DNA of 64,000 nt from positions 1 to 64,000 of the forward strand of contig BJKQ01000044.1 in NCBI GenBank assembly GCA_006538405.1, given 5' to 3'. This stretch comes from Hansfordia pulvinata. Its lineage: Eukaryota > Ascomycota > Sordariomycetes > Xylariales. The notes under the pieces are model-generated. The model searched no databases. It saw nothing but the letters and a program-made list of their open reading frames with translations, and was not told where the DNA came from. Made by a program: the position numbers and the translations under genes. Below, piece by piece: positions 31,964-42,000 of the stretch; position 1 is the first letter of the stretch; each line of letters starts with the position of its first letter.

Positions 31964-33084
31964 CCTTCTCCTCCGTCCTTTCTTCTCCGTTTCTCCGCGC
32001 GGCTGGGCGGCGGGCTCCCTCTCGTGGCCGGCGCTTTCGCTTGCGCCGCCCCTCCGCCTTCTCGCCCTCCGCTGCGCGCGGTCGGGTCCCCCCCTTGTGC
32101 GGCGTCTCCTCCGGCTCCGCCCGCTCTGCTCTCCTGCCTTTTCGCCCCCTCCTCGTCGCTTCCGCCCGGCTGCGCCCTTCTTCGGGTGGGCGCGGGCGCC
32201 CGTTTCGCCCCCCCGCTCTGCCCCCCTCCGTTCGTTTTCTCGTCCCCTGGCTTTTTCCTCGCTCCGCCGCCCCGTCTCCCGGGGGCGTCGCGCCGCGGCG
32301 TCCGTTTTCCTCTCCCTCTTTGCGCTCCCGGCTGTCCTTTGCGCCCTGCTTCCTCCCCTCTGCTGTCCGTTCTGTCGCCGGCTTCCGTCTCCCTCGCTCC
32401 GCTCGCTCCCCCCGGGTGTGTGCTGGGTCCCCCTTCCTGTTTCCCCTGCCCGGCTTTTCCCTTTCGCCTCCCTCCCGTGCCCTCGTTCTCTCGCGCCCCC
32501 CTCTCCCCGCCTCCTTTCTCTCCCTTCGCCTCTTTCTGTTTCCTTTCCGTCTTGCCCCGTGGTCTCGGTTCTGCGGCGGTTCTCCTTTTCCTCGCTCTCC
32601 CTTGCTGGCTCTTTCCTTCTGCTCCCTCCGCCTTCTCCCCTTCTTTTTTTCGTGTCGGCTCCCTTCTTCGGGCGGGCTGCGCCCGCTCCCGCTCCGCCCC
32701 CCTCTCCTGCGCCGGTCGGTCGGTGGGGTCCTCCTCCCCTCCCTCCGCCCCTCCGCCTTCGCGCTCCCCCCCCCGGCTCCCTCGCCCGCTCTCCTTCTCG
32801 GCTGGCGCTCGTTCGCCTTCCCCTGTCCTTTTCCCTGTTTCCTTCTTCCGCCGCTGCGCCGTCCTTCTCTCCGTCGCTCCGCTCGCTCCCCTGCTCCCGT
32901 TGTCCCTCCCCCCTCGTTTTCCCTCCCTCCGCCCGTTCGCCTGCGCGCTCGCTTGTTTTGCTCTGCCCGCTCTCTTTTTTCCGTTTCGCTCCCCCCCTTC
33001 CCTTGTTCCTCCTTGCTCGTCCTCCTTCTCTCCTCTTGTCTTCCTTTTTTCTGGGCCCTCTTCTTCTTTCCCCCTTCGCCCCTT
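31964..33084. other. tRNA-nad1 spacer with GC-rich elements
   Basis: No gene found. GC-rich blocks at 32000-32230, 32280-32300, 32660-32740 and 32940-32970, including two copies of the block beginning ggctcccttcttcgggcggg (also at 33501, 54431). Confidence 0.5.
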
Positions 33085-33235
33085 CTGTTTTCTTTCCCTT
33101 CCCCCGTCCTCTCCCTCGTGGCCGTTTTCTTCGTTCTTGTCCCTGCCTTCTTCCGTGTCGCCTCTGTCCCCGTGGCTGCCCGCCCCCTCTGGCGCGTCTG
33201 CCCCGCCGCTTCGGTCCTCCTGCTGTCGGTCCCCC
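33085..33235 (+). CDS. nad1: NADH dehydrogenase subunit 1, exon 1
   Basis: Membrane-arm subunit of complex I that lines the quinone cavity. Frame from ctg (ATG) 33085 leads into EVLLVLVPALLSVAS, VTVAERK and MASMQRRLGPNAVG. The AERKxMASMQRRxGPN signature is diagnostic. One base is missing before MAS (about 33190). Ends after NAVG, then the reading breaks into intron sequence. Confidence 0.92.
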
Positions 33236-34451
33236 CCTCCGCCTTCGCTTTCCTCCTTTTCCCCCCCCTCGCTTTTCTCCTCCCTCCCCTTCTCCTTTTG
33301 TCTCCCGGCTTCCTCCTCTTCCTTTCTTCGCTTCCGCCCCCGCCGTTTCCCTCCTTGTCCCCTTTCTCGTTCTTTCTCTTCCCTTCGCCTTCTTTCCTTG
33401 TCTCCTGCGTGCCTCCCCGGCTTCCTCGCTGGCTCCGGTTCCTTTGGTGGCGCCTCTTTTGTGTCGGCTGCGCGCGCGTCGGGGGGGTCCCCCTCCTTGT
33501 GTGGCTCCCTTCTTCGGGCGGGCTGCGCCCGCTCCCGCTCCGCCCCCCCTCTCCTGCCTTTCGCGCCCGCTCGGCCCCGCTCCCCCTCTTTCCGTCCCCT
33601 TTGTCTCGTCCCGGGTGCCCCGTGCCGCCCTCCTCTTTCGGGCGGCGCTTTCGCTTGCGGCTTCTTCCCCTTCCCCTTCCCCGGCGCGTTTCCCCCCGTC
33701 GCGTTTCCCCCCGGCTGGGTCCCCCCCGCCCTCCTCCTCCCGCCTCTCCCGGCTTGGCTTTTTCTCGTGTCGCGCTTCGTTTCGTCGCTCTCCCCTCCCC
33801 CCTCCCCGTCCCGCGTGCGCCCCTTTCCTCGGCCTCCGCCCCGTGCCCTTTTGCTCCCCTTGTCCCCTTGCGGGGCCCCTTCCCGCTCTTTTCCCTCCCT
33901 GTCTTCCGTCCTTCCTCTCTGGCTCCGCTCCTGCCTCGCGGTCTCGTCCCCTCCCCTCGCTGTCCGCCCGGCCCTCGGCTCTCCGCCGCCCCGTGCCTCC
34001 TTCCCTTCCCTTCTTCTTCCCCGGTCTGCTGTTCCTCGCCTCCCTGGTGCTGGGTGTTCTTTTCCCCCTCCTGCTTCCCCTCTCGTCCGCCTCTCTTTGC
34101 CCCCCTCCCGGGTCTCCCTCTTCTCCCTGTTCCCTGGCTCGTCTGTCCCGTCGCTCTTTCGGGCGCCCGTCTTCTCTCTTTTCCTGTCTTCTTTCCTTTC
34201 GCGGGTCGGTGGGGCGGGCCCTCCTCCCTCTCGCCCGCCCCTCCTCTCCGCTCCCCTCCCTGGCTCCCCTCCGCTGCCTTCGTCCTCTGGCTTCCTTCCC
34301 GCCTTTGCGGCTGCTTTCCCCCTTCTCTTCCCCGCCTCTGTCGCCCCTCCCCCCGCTCCTCTTCTTTTCTTCTTTCTCGGTCCCGTTCTCCCGTTCCTTT
34401 TTGCCTTCTTCGGTTCCGGGGTCCTCCCTTCCGTTCCTCGGGTCCTCTCGT

Positions 34452-34660
34452 CCCCTCCGGGGCCCTCCTCCCGCTTCTCCTCCTCCGCCCTCGTTGCCCG
34501 GCTCTGCGTGGCTGCCCTCCTTCCTCCGGTCTCGTCCCCCGTTCTCCGCTCCTCCCCCGCTCGGCCCCTTTCGCGCTCCGCCCGGCCCTGGCCCCTCGCG
34601 GCTCTCCGTCCGCCCTGGGTCCCGCTTCTTCTTGTTGTCCCCGCGCCCCGCGCCGCCGGC
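34452..34660 (+). ncRNA. Group I intron core-like segment A
   Basis: One of three segments that share ordered blocks: tccggggccctcctcccgc, then ctccggtctcgtcccc (compatible with a group I S-type TATAGTCC), then gcggctctccgtcc, then ttgttgtccccgcgccccg. Sister segments: 37621-37812 and 41586-41805. Assignment to the ribozyme core is by order and location in introns, not by a folded structure. Confidence 0.5.
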
Positions 34661-34826
34661 TCTCGCTCTTTCTCCTCTCCTTGTCCCCTTTCCGGTGTGC
34701 TCTCCTTCCCTTCGCCCTCCGTTCTCGCCCCTTCTGTGTTCCCTCTCCTCCTGCTTCCCCCTTCCTTGTCCCGGTTGTTGCCCCCTTCCTTCTTCCCGCG
34801 TTCCTTCTCGTCGTCCTTCTTCCCCC

Positions 34827-34935
34827 GCGCCGCGCTTGCTTGGGGGGGGGCCTCTCCCGCCCCCGCCCCCGCCCCTTCGCTTCCGGTTCCGGTTCCGGGT
34901 CCGGTTCCGGTGCCGGCTCCGCCCGCTCTGCCCCC
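34827..34935 (+). repeat. GGTTCC-array element (R1), copy with G run
   Basis: Begins with gcgcttgcttgggggggg, then the gccccc arm, six GGTTCC-type units with two variants, and the tail ggctccgcccgctctgc. Confidence 0.8.
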
Positions 34936-34974
34936 TTCTCCGCTTCCCGCCCCCCCCCGCCTCTGCCTCGGGGG

Positions 34975-35363
34975 CCGCCCTCTTTCCTTCGTCCCTTTTG
35001 CCCTCTGTCTGGCCCCGGTTTCGCCCTTCCTGCTTTTCCTTTCGGTCTCTTTTCCTTCTTCGCTGTCTCCTCTTTCGCTCCCTCCGGCCTCTTCTTCGCC
35101 GGGTGCCGTGCTCCTCGTCCCTCTGCCTTTTTCGGGTCTTTGCGCCGTCCTGCTCCCTTCCTTCGTTCTGCCTTCCTCTTCCGTTCCGCTTTCTTCTTCG
35201 TTCTTCTGCTTCCTGGTCGTTTCCCTTTCCCCGTCCCTGTTGCCTCCCCCGCGCTGTTTGCTTTCTCTTCCCTTTCTTCCCTCTCTTTCTCCTTTTCTTT
35301 CTCGGCTCTCTCGCCGCCCCTCCCCGCCCTCCTTTTGCCTTCGCCGCGGCTCTTGCTCTCGTT
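34975..35363 (+). CDS. nad1: nad1 exon 2
   Basis: Reads GPGLA, DFNLGIFYLLAVSSLATYGI, LLAGWSANSKYAFLGSLRST, AQLISYELMLSSAFLLV, MLTGSLN, FxILPFLPIFILFFIGS, AETNR, PFDLAEA. The SANSKYAFLGSLR and AETNRxPFDL signatures are clear. Ends with T of the Val codon before SGF. The 5' border is approximate. Confidence 0.9.
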
Positions 35364-35985
35364 CTCTCTCTCCTCTTCGCTTTGGCCTCTCTCCCGCTCC
35401 CCTTGCCGGGCCCGCTTCTCGCCTCTCTTCTCCTCCGCCCTCCGCCGGGCCTCTGCCCCCTTTCTTTTTGTTTTCCCCTTCCGCGCCTCGCTGTGCTCCT
35501 TTCCGTGTTGCCCCGCGGGCTCTTCTTCTTCTGCGCCGCCGGCTTTTTTCCTCCCCGCGTGCCTCCTTCCTGCCCCCTCCGCGTTCCCTCCGTCCCTTCC
35601 CCTCGTCTTTCCCGGCCCCGGTGCTGGCGCCCCTCCGTGCCCCGGCTGCTTTTGCCCCTTGCTTCTTCCGCCTTCTCGCGCCCCCGCCCTCTTCCCTCCG
35701 CTCTCGTCCTCTCTTGGTCGTGCGCCGGCGCTTCCCCCCGTCCCTTCCCTCTCCTTTCCCTCTCCCCTCCCGCGCGCTCTCGCTTTCTGCTCGCTTGCTG
35801 CCTTTCGCTCTTCTCGCCTTCCCTTTCTCTCGGCTCCCTTCCTGCGGGTGTGGGCGGCGCTTTCGCTTGCGCCGCCCTCCCTCCGCCTTTCGCCTCCCCC
35901 GGCGGCGTCTCCTCCGGCTCCGCCCGCTCTGCTTGCGGCTCCTTCCCCTTCCCCTTCCCCTCCCCTTCCCTTTCCCTTCCGCGCC

Positions 35986-36029
<44 letters not shown>

Positions 36030-36346
36030 CTCCGCCCCCCCTCTGCCCTCCCCTCTTTCCGGCTGGCTCCCCCCTCTTCCTCTCGTTCGTCGTCTCGCTT
36101 CTTCTCCTCCCCTCCCCCTGCCTTCCCTTCCCCTCTCTTTCCCTTCGTCTTTTCGGGTCGGGCGGCGGTCGGGCTCGGGTCCCCCCCCTCGCCCTCTCGC
36201 TTCTCCTTTCTCTTGGTGCCTGTTTCCGTGCGGCGCTCTCCCCTCTGTCGCTTTCCCCCTGCGCGGCGGGTGGGGGGCGCGTCCTCTCCCCCCCCCTTCC
36301 GCCTTCTCGCCTCCGTCCGGGCTTCCCTTTGGCCTCTGCGTTCGTT
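35364..36346 (+). mobile_element. nad1 intron 2 (inferred)
   Basis: Separates ...LV from SGFMTE. About 980 bp; the exon ends in T. Contains an R2 array (35920-36040) and GC-rich palindromes at 35845-35930, 36160-36190 and 36235-36310. No endonuclease motif read. Confidence 0.55.
35920..36040 (+). repeat. GGTTCT-array element (R2), longest copy
   Basis: gcttgcggctcc, then about seven cttccc-type units, gcgcc, then seven GGTTCT units and ggctccgcccc. Shows the two arms lengthening together. Confidence 0.85.
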
Positions 36347-36780
36347 CGTGGTTTCCTGCCCGCCCCTGCTGCTGTTGTTTTTGTTTTCTTTTTCTTCGCT
36401 GCCTCCGGTCGTCTTGTTTTCCTGTGTCTCCTCCCCGTTTCTTGTTTTTCGGTGGCTCTTTCGCTTTTGCTTTTGCTTTTCTCCTCCCTTTTGTCGCGTC
36501 TTTCGCTTTTGCCTTCTTTTTTCTCCTCCTTCTGCCTTTCTCCTTGTTTTCCCTTTTCTTGTCGCTGCTTTCCTGCCCCCCCTCCTTTCGCCGGGTTCGT
36601 CTCTGGTTTCCGCTTCGGCTTCCCCGTTCTCTGCTGGTCTTTCCCTTTCTTTGCGCTCGCGCTTCTTTCCCTCGCCTCCGTTTTGCTCCCTTCCTGTCTT
36701 TCTGTTGCCCTCTTTTCTTCCCTCTTGTTTTTGCTTTTCTTCTCTTCGTTCCTTGTCTTTTCTCTCGTTTTGCTCTCTTC
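36347..36780 (+). CDS. nad1: nad1 exon 3
   Basis: Reads SGFMTE, AAVVFVFFFLAEYGSIVLM, FLFLGGYL, then a run of Asp/Phe codons and the conserved C-terminal ARASFPRIRFD, FMSFCWTVLFLPLVFAF. The RASFPR motif fixes the identity. Single bases missing after the first GGY-type loop and in RFDQ. End approximate. Confidence 0.9.
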
Positions 36781-37076
36781 CCTCTTCCTTTTCGTTTCTT
36801 CTCCGCCCCTCTGTCGCTGTCCCCTCCCGTCCCTTTTCCGCGCCGCGCTTGCGCCTCCCGGCTCTCCTTCTTCTGGGTGGTGGTCGGGCTCCGCCTCTCC
36901 GCCTTCTCGCCTTCCTTTTCCTCGTTTTCTCGCCCCCTTTCTCTCGCGTCCTTGTTTCCTCTGTTGTGCTTCCGGCGTGTGCTCTTCTGCTCTCGGTCGC
37001 CGTTCTCCCTCGGTCCTTCCTCGGTGCCCGCTGTTCCTTGTCTGGGCCGTTTTTCTCTTTCGCGGTCCGCCTCCCC

Positions 37077-37560
37077 CTGTTCTTCTCCTCTTTCTTCTTC
37101 CTCCCTTTCCTCGGGGTCCTTTTCCTCTCTCGTCCTCTCGTTTCTTTCGCTCCCCTGCCGCGTCCCCCCTCTCGCCCGCTCTTCCCCCTGCCTCGTTTCT
37201 TGCGTCCCCTTCCGGCCTTCCTCCCGCCCCCCGTTCTTCTTCTCCCCTCCTCGCTTTCGTTCCCTCTCTTCTCCTTTCGCTCTTTCTTTCGTTCTCTTTC
37301 TCTTCTTTGCTTTTCGTCCTCCCCCTCCCCCTTTGTCCCCGCCCCCTCTGCTCTGCCTCTTTTTGCTGTTTCTTTCGGTCTCGCTGGTCTCTCTCTTTCT
37401 TTTGTCTTGTTCCCTCCTCTCCTCCTGCCTCTCGCCCTCTTCTCTCCTTGCCCTTCTCTCCCTGCTCCTCTCCCTCTTCTTTCCTCCTCCTGTTCTTCTT
37501 CGCCCCCTTCTTCTTGGCCGTTTTCTTCGTCTTCGCTCTTTTCTTGTTTTCTCTTTTTTT
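37077..37560 (+). CDS. nad4: NADH dehydrogenase subunit 4, exon 1
   Basis: Antiporter-like subunit of complex I. From ctg (ATG) 37077 the frame gives MLxSSLLLLPLIGVLFIS, and later GVDGISIYFVLLTTIIMPIA, ILSNWNS and an LLLET-like stretch with FLFxLF. The GVDGIS and LSNWNS signatures are typical of nad4. Frame corrections are needed in the middle. The exon ends near the FYIFFES site. Confidence 0.85.
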
Positions 37561-38899
37561 GCCTCTCTTTTCCCTCCTGGTTGCCTCTTTGGGCCCGCTT
37601 CTGCGTGGGCTTTCCTCCCCCTTCCGGGGCCCCCTCCCCTTCTGGTCCTCCCCTTCTCTGCCCCTCTCTCGGTGGCTGCCTTCCTTCCTCCGGTCTCGTC
37701 CCCCGCTCTCCGCTCCGTGCCCCGCCCTGGGTTCTCGCGGCTCTCCGTCCGTCTGGCGGCGCTTCCGCCCCGTCCCCTTCCTCCTGTCCCCGCGCCCCGC
37801 GTCTCCGGTCGTCGCCTTCGCCCCCCCTCCCCGGCCTCCTGTTCCGCTGTCCTCTCCCGGCCTTCCCCGCCGTTCTCCCGTCCGCCTCCCTTCTCCCCCT
37901 TTTCCTCCTTTCCGCCTCTCTCCTCCCGCTCGTTCTCCCGGCCCTTCTTCTCCCCTCGCGGCCCTCGCTCGCTGCTCCCTCCCCCTCCCTTTGTTCCCGG
38001 TTTTCCTGCTGCCGCCGGCCGTTTTCTCGTTCGCCTCCGTCCCCTCCCCCCCCCGTCGGTTGCCGTGTCGCCCCTCCCTTTTCGTTCTGTCTCCCTCCCC
38101 CGCTCGCCCGCTTTTCCCCTTCCTTCCCCCTTTTTTTGGTGGCGTCGGTCGCCTTCCTTCTGCCCGCGGCCCCTTCTTCCTTCTCGTCTCGCCTCTCTTC
38201 CCGCTTTCCTTCCTGTTGTCTTCCCCCCTTTTGCTCCCTCTCCTTTCCCTTCTCCCCCCGGCGCTGCTTTTCTTTTCTTCCCGGCCTTGTCTTGCTCCTG
38301 CTCCCTCGCGCCCCTTTCCCTCTTGCGGGTCTCCCCCCTTGTCCCTCTTCGCGCTTCCCTCCCTTTCGGGGCTTCCGCTCGTTTCCCCCCGCTTTCCCTT
38401 CCCCCGTTCCGGTTGCCCGCCCTGTTCTTCCGGGTCTCGTCTTCGTCGCTCCTTCCTGCTTCGCCGGGTTTGCTCGCGGTGCCGCTTGTTTTTCGGTTTC
38501 CCTCTCTCCCTCTCCGCCCCGTTCGGCGCCGGCGTTCCCTTCCCCTTTGCTTTCGCTCCCCCTCTCGCGCTTCTCTGTTCCTTCCCCGTCTCCCCCCCCT
38601 TCGGGTTTGGTTCCCTTCCTCCCCCTTCTTCTCCGCCTGCTGTTCTGCTTCGTGCTCCGCCTTCTCCGCTTTTCTTGCCCCTCTTCTCCCTTTTTTTGCT
38701 CCCTCTCCCCTTTTCGGTGTCCCCTCTCCCGCTTCTGCCGCTTTTCCCCCGTTGCCCCTTGCTGGGGCCTCCGGCTCCCTTCCCTCGGGCCGGGTTCGCT
38801 CCTCTCCGTTTCCTTCCCGCTCCTCTGCCTCGCGGTCGCCCCGCGTTCGCCTCCCCGGGTTCCTTTCCGTCGTCGCTGCCTTTTCCCTTCTTTTTTTTG
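37561..38899 (+). mobile_element. Intron in nad4 (inferred group I)
   Basis: Between the F-rich helix of exon 1 and the ESMLPPLFFL region. About 1.3 kb with core-like segment B near its 5' side (37621-37812). Confidence 0.55.
37621..37812 (+). ncRNA. Group I intron core-like segment B
   Basis: Shares the ordered blocks of segment A: cttccggggcccc, ctgccttccttcctccggtctcgtccccc, gcggctctccgtccgtc, tgtccccgcgccccgcg. Position early in the intron suggests that any open frame follows the core. Confidence 0.5.
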
Positions 38900-39940
38900 T
38901 CCGCTCCCTCTGCTCCCCTTGTTCTTTTTCTTGCTCGGTTTCTTTGGCTCCCGTCCTCCCGTCCGCGCTCGTTTTTCCTTCTTTTTCTCCCCTTTGTTCG
39001 GTTCCTTGTTTTTCTTCTTCTCTCTTTTCCCGCTGTCTTCTCTCCTGGGCCCTCCCGCCTTTGCCGCTTTCTTTCCCCCCTTTTGCTTCCCCTCCCCCCT
39101 CTTTTTCTTCTGTGGCCTCTTTCTCGCCTTTGCTGTTCCCCCTCCTCCCCTTTTTTTCCCTCCTTGCTTCTTCCCCGCTCCTGTCGCCTCCCCCTTCGGT
39201 GGCCGTCTTGTTTTCGCCGGTCTTGTTTTCCCCTTCCGTTTCTCTGGTCTCTTTCGCTTCCTCTTCCCTCTCTTCCCTCCCGCCTCTTTCGCTTCTCCTT
39301 TCCTCGTCTTTGTTCTCGGTGTCCTTCCCCTCCTCTCCGCCCGTTTTCGTCCCTTCCGCCCTCCTGCTCTCCCGCCTTCCTCGCTTCTCGTTCTGTCTCT
39401 CCTGCCGCTGTTTCCTTCCTCGGTGTCTTTCGTCCCGTTGTGCCCGGTCTCGCGGGTGGTCTCCTCCTCGGCTTGGCTCCCGGTTTTGTTCGTTCCGGTT
39501 TCTTTCTTTGTGCTGGCGGCGTCCTTTCCGCCCGTCCCGGTCCTCGCCTTCTCCCCTTCCCGCGGTGTCCCTCCCCTGCTGCCTTTCTTCTCTCTTTTCT
39601 TCTTTCTCTTGTGTTTCGGTCCTTGTGGCGCTCCTCTTCCTTTCCCTTTTGTTGGCGCGTTTTTCCGCTTCTCCGGGGTCTTTGCCCGCTTCCCTCTTTT
39701 CGGTGTCTTGGCCCGTCCCTCTCTTGTGTTCTCCGCTGCCTCCCCTCTCTCCCTGTTTCCTCGCCTCGCTTTTGGCGGTGCCTTTCGTCCCTTCTTCCCC
39801 CCCGCTTCCCTGCTTTCCCTCCCCGCGCCTTCTTCCTGTTCTTGCCTTTCGTTGCTTTCCCTGTCGTTTTCGGTGTTTCCCCTTCTGTTCTCTTCGCCGG
39901 CTTCCCCTCTCGCGTCTCTGGTTTCCTCTCTGGTGCCGGT
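38900..39940 (+). CDS. nad4: nad4 exon 2
   Basis: Reads LPLFFLLGFFGS, KVRASFYFFLYTLFGSLFFL, IMGTTDF, AHVESPLGG, VLAGLVLKL, LYGLFR, SSVSHAA, GGLLLGLAHGFVSSGFFLCA, GGVLYDR, YRG, FVGEF, VFSAAY and AFGG, ending in DGLH. The Lys of VLAGxVLKL and the HGFVSSGLFxCAGG motif are diagnostic of nad4. Several single bases missing. Stop not fixed. Confidence 0.92.
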
Positions 39941-39984
39941 GCTGCTCTCTCCCGTCTGGTCCGGCCCTCCTTTCTCTTTCTCCT

Positions 39985-40070
39985 CCCGCCCCCCCCGCCC
40001 CGCCCCCGCCCCCGCCCCTTGGGTTCCGGTTCCGGTTCCGGTTCCGGTTCCCGCTCCGCCCGCTCTGGTT
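39985..40070 (+). repeat. GGTTCC-array element (R1)
   Basis: Long gccccc arm, ttggg, five GGTTCC units and the gctccgcccgctc tail, just after nad4. Confidence 0.8.
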
Positions 40071-40539
40071 TCGTGCCCCCTGGTGTCCGCCCTTCTCCTC
40101 CCCTCTTCTCTCGGTCCCCGTCCTTGCTCCCCCCCCCGTTCCCTTTTTCGTTTCTCCCTGGCCGCGGTCTCCTTCCCTCTCCGGCTGTTCGGCGCGCTTG
40201 CCCCTGTTTCCCTCGGCGCCGCCGCGCTTGCGCCGCCGCCTCCGTCCCCCCCGCCCGCTCTCGCTCTCTCTTTTTCTCTTCTCCTTCGCTTTCTCCCCGC
40301 GCGCCTCCTTCCCCTGTCGTCTTGCCCCTTTCTCCTCCCTTTTTCCTTCCCCTGCCCCCTTCCTCCCTTTTTCCTCCGTCCCCGCCGTCCCTTTTGCTTT
40401 TGCTCTTCTTTTCTTCCCTCTTTCTCTGTTCTCTCCCTCTCTCTTCCCTCGCTTTGTTCGTTTCTTTTTCGCTCGTCCTTTTCTCTCTCCGTTCTTTCCC
40501 TCCTCCCTTCGGCGCCGGCGCGCTTGCTGGGCCGTCGTC

Positions 40540-40620
40540 CCCCCCGCCCTCCCGGGCGGGCCTCTCCCGCCCCGCCCCCGCCCCTTGGGTTCCGGTGCCG
40601 GTTCCGGCTTCGCCCGCTCC
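40540..40620 (+). repeat. GGTTCC-array element (R1)
   Basis: ctctcccgccccg arm, ttgggttccggtgccggttccgg, tail cttcgcccgctc. Only three units. Confidence 0.75.
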
Positions 40621-40745
40621 CGCTCCGTTTTGGGGGTTCGCTCGCCTCCTGCTCCTTTGTCTCCCCGTCCGCTCTCCTCCCTCCGGCTCCTCCTCTGTCC
40701 TCGCCCGCTCGCCTCCGTCCCCTCCGTTTTTCCTCGCGTTTCCCC

Positions 40746-40912
40746 TTCCCCTTTTCCTTCCCGCCCTTTCGTTCTTTTTTTTTTCGCTCTGTCCTTTTTT
40801 CCGCCTCTCTTTTTCCCTTCCTCCCCCCTCTGTCTCTCTGGCTCGGCGCGGCCGCTCCGCCCCCCCGCTGTTTCTCTTGCCCTTTCGTCCTGCCCTCTGT
40901 TTCCTTTGCCTC
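40746..40912 (+). repeat. Duplicated segment, copy 1
   Basis: About 165 bp nearly identical to 44223-44384, including ggctcggcgcggccgctccg. The copies differ mainly in run lengths (T9 against T6; one C). Copy 1 precedes atp6. Confidence 0.85.
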
Positions 40913-40955
40913 CTCTCCGCCTCCTCCTTTTCGCCTGGCCCTTTTTTCTCTTTTC

Positions 40956-41535
40956 CCCCTGCTCCTGTCGCCGCCCCCTTTTCGGGCTCCCTCGCGCCCT
41001 CCTTCGTCCTTTCCTCCCTTTGCCCTCCGCGCTTTCTTCCGTTTCGCCGCTCCTCTTTTCGGTCCTTTCCCTTTCTCTCTTCCTCCCCTCGGTTTCTTCC
41101 TTCTGCTCGGTGGCTTTTTTCTCTTCCCTTTCCGTCTTTTCCGTCCTCCCTCTCCTCCCTTCGTCGGTCCCCCTGCTCTCTCCGTCCCGCCTCTTTGTCC
41201 GCTCCCTCCCCGTCTTGTTGCTCCTCCCCTCCCCCTCGCCCTGGCCCCCTGTCTTTCCCTTTCCTCTCCGCTTTCTTTCTCTTTCTCTTCCTCCCTCCCC
41301 TTCTTGGTCTGGTTCCTTCCCGTTTTGCTCGTCCCCGTCCTTTTGTCTTCCCTTTGCCTTTCGTTTTCGTCTCGTGTTCGGTGCTCCCCTCTTCGGTTTC
41401 CCCCTCCTGGCCTTCCCTTCTTTTCTTTCTTCGTTCCCGCTGGTTGTCCTTTCGCTTTCTTCCCTTTCTTCGTTTTCCTCGCGTTTCTCTCCTCCTTGGC
41501 CCGCCCTCTTTCCTTCGGGTTCCGCTTCGCCGCTC
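40956..41535 (+). CDS. atp6: ATP synthase subunit a (ATP6), 5' exon
   Basis: Membrane stator subunit that forms the proton half-channels beside the c-ring. Recoded reading shows a first helix near 41060-41120, then YFPFIYAxFIFILI, NLLGMVPYSFA, TSHFVLTFAFSFSIV, GATILGF, then VPAGCPFALLPLLVLIEFIS, YLARN and SLGFRLAAN. The conserved Arg of SLGxRL, essential for proton transfer, is present. The reading stops after RLAAN where an intron begins. Start is uncertain: hidden ATGs look like ctg and several are possible. The downstream exon (GHMLL.. GLELGIA) was not found. Confidence 0.85.
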
Positions 41536-42000
41536 CCTCCCCCGCCGCGCTTCGGTGCCTCCCTCTTCTTGTGTTCCCGCGCCCCCTTCCGGGGCCCTCC
41601 TCCCGCTCTCCTCCCTCCCGCTCCTCCGGCCGGCTTCTCCGGTTCCGGCTTCGCCCGCTCTTCTCTTTTTCTCTGGCCTGCTTCCTGCCTCCGGGTCTCG
41701 TCCTCTCCTTCGCGCTCCTCGTCCTCGCCCTGGGTGCTCGCGGCTCTCCGTCCCTCCTCCGTCCCTCTCTTGTTGTCCCCGCGCCCCGCGTCGCCGGTTC
41801 TTTCGTTCCTTCTCCTTCTCCTCTTCTTCGCGCTTTCTGGTTTCTTTCGGCTTCCGCCTCTCCTCTCCCTTCCTCCCTCTCCGGTCTCCTCTCGTCGCCG
41901 GGCCCGCCGGTTCTTCTCTGCCCTTCCGTCCTCTCCGCTTCCCGCTCCCCCCTCGCCTCTCCTTCCTTCTGGCGTCCGCTCTGTTTTCCTTTGTTTTTTT
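41536..42000 (+). mobile_element. Start of intron in atp6 (inferred group I)
   Basis: Follows RLAAN. Contains core-like segment C (41586-41805). The 3' border was not found, so only the first part is marked. Confidence 0.45.
41586..41805 (+). ncRNA. Group I intron core-like segment C
   Basis: Third member of the set: ccttccggggccctcctcccgc, cctccgggtctcgtcc, gctcgcggctctccgtcc, ttgttgtccccgcgccccgcgtcgccgg. Confidence 0.5.

Larger units (their letters stand above)
33236..34974 (+). mobile_element. nad1 intron 1 (inferred group I)
   Basis: About 1.7 kb between GPNAVG and the GPGLA region. Contains the first of three related core-like segments (34452-34660), plus GC-rich elements at 33470-33720 and 34827-34935. 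Part of nad1 (FYGLLQAFADALKL) was not found, so a further small exon may be hidden here. Confidence 0.55.
39941..40955. other. nad4-atp6 spacer
   Basis: R1 arrays at 39985-40070 and 40540-40620, GC palindromes at 40190-40260, and a T-rich segment (40746-40912) duplicated at 44223-44384. atp8 is expected here in related genomes but I could not read it. Confidence 0.45.

Noticed and set aside
33211..33235. cox1 HPEVY motif at the ggtcctcctgctgtcggt string
   Set aside because: The third codon is gct, which cannot be Glu; the flanks read as nad1 AERK..RRLGPNAVG.
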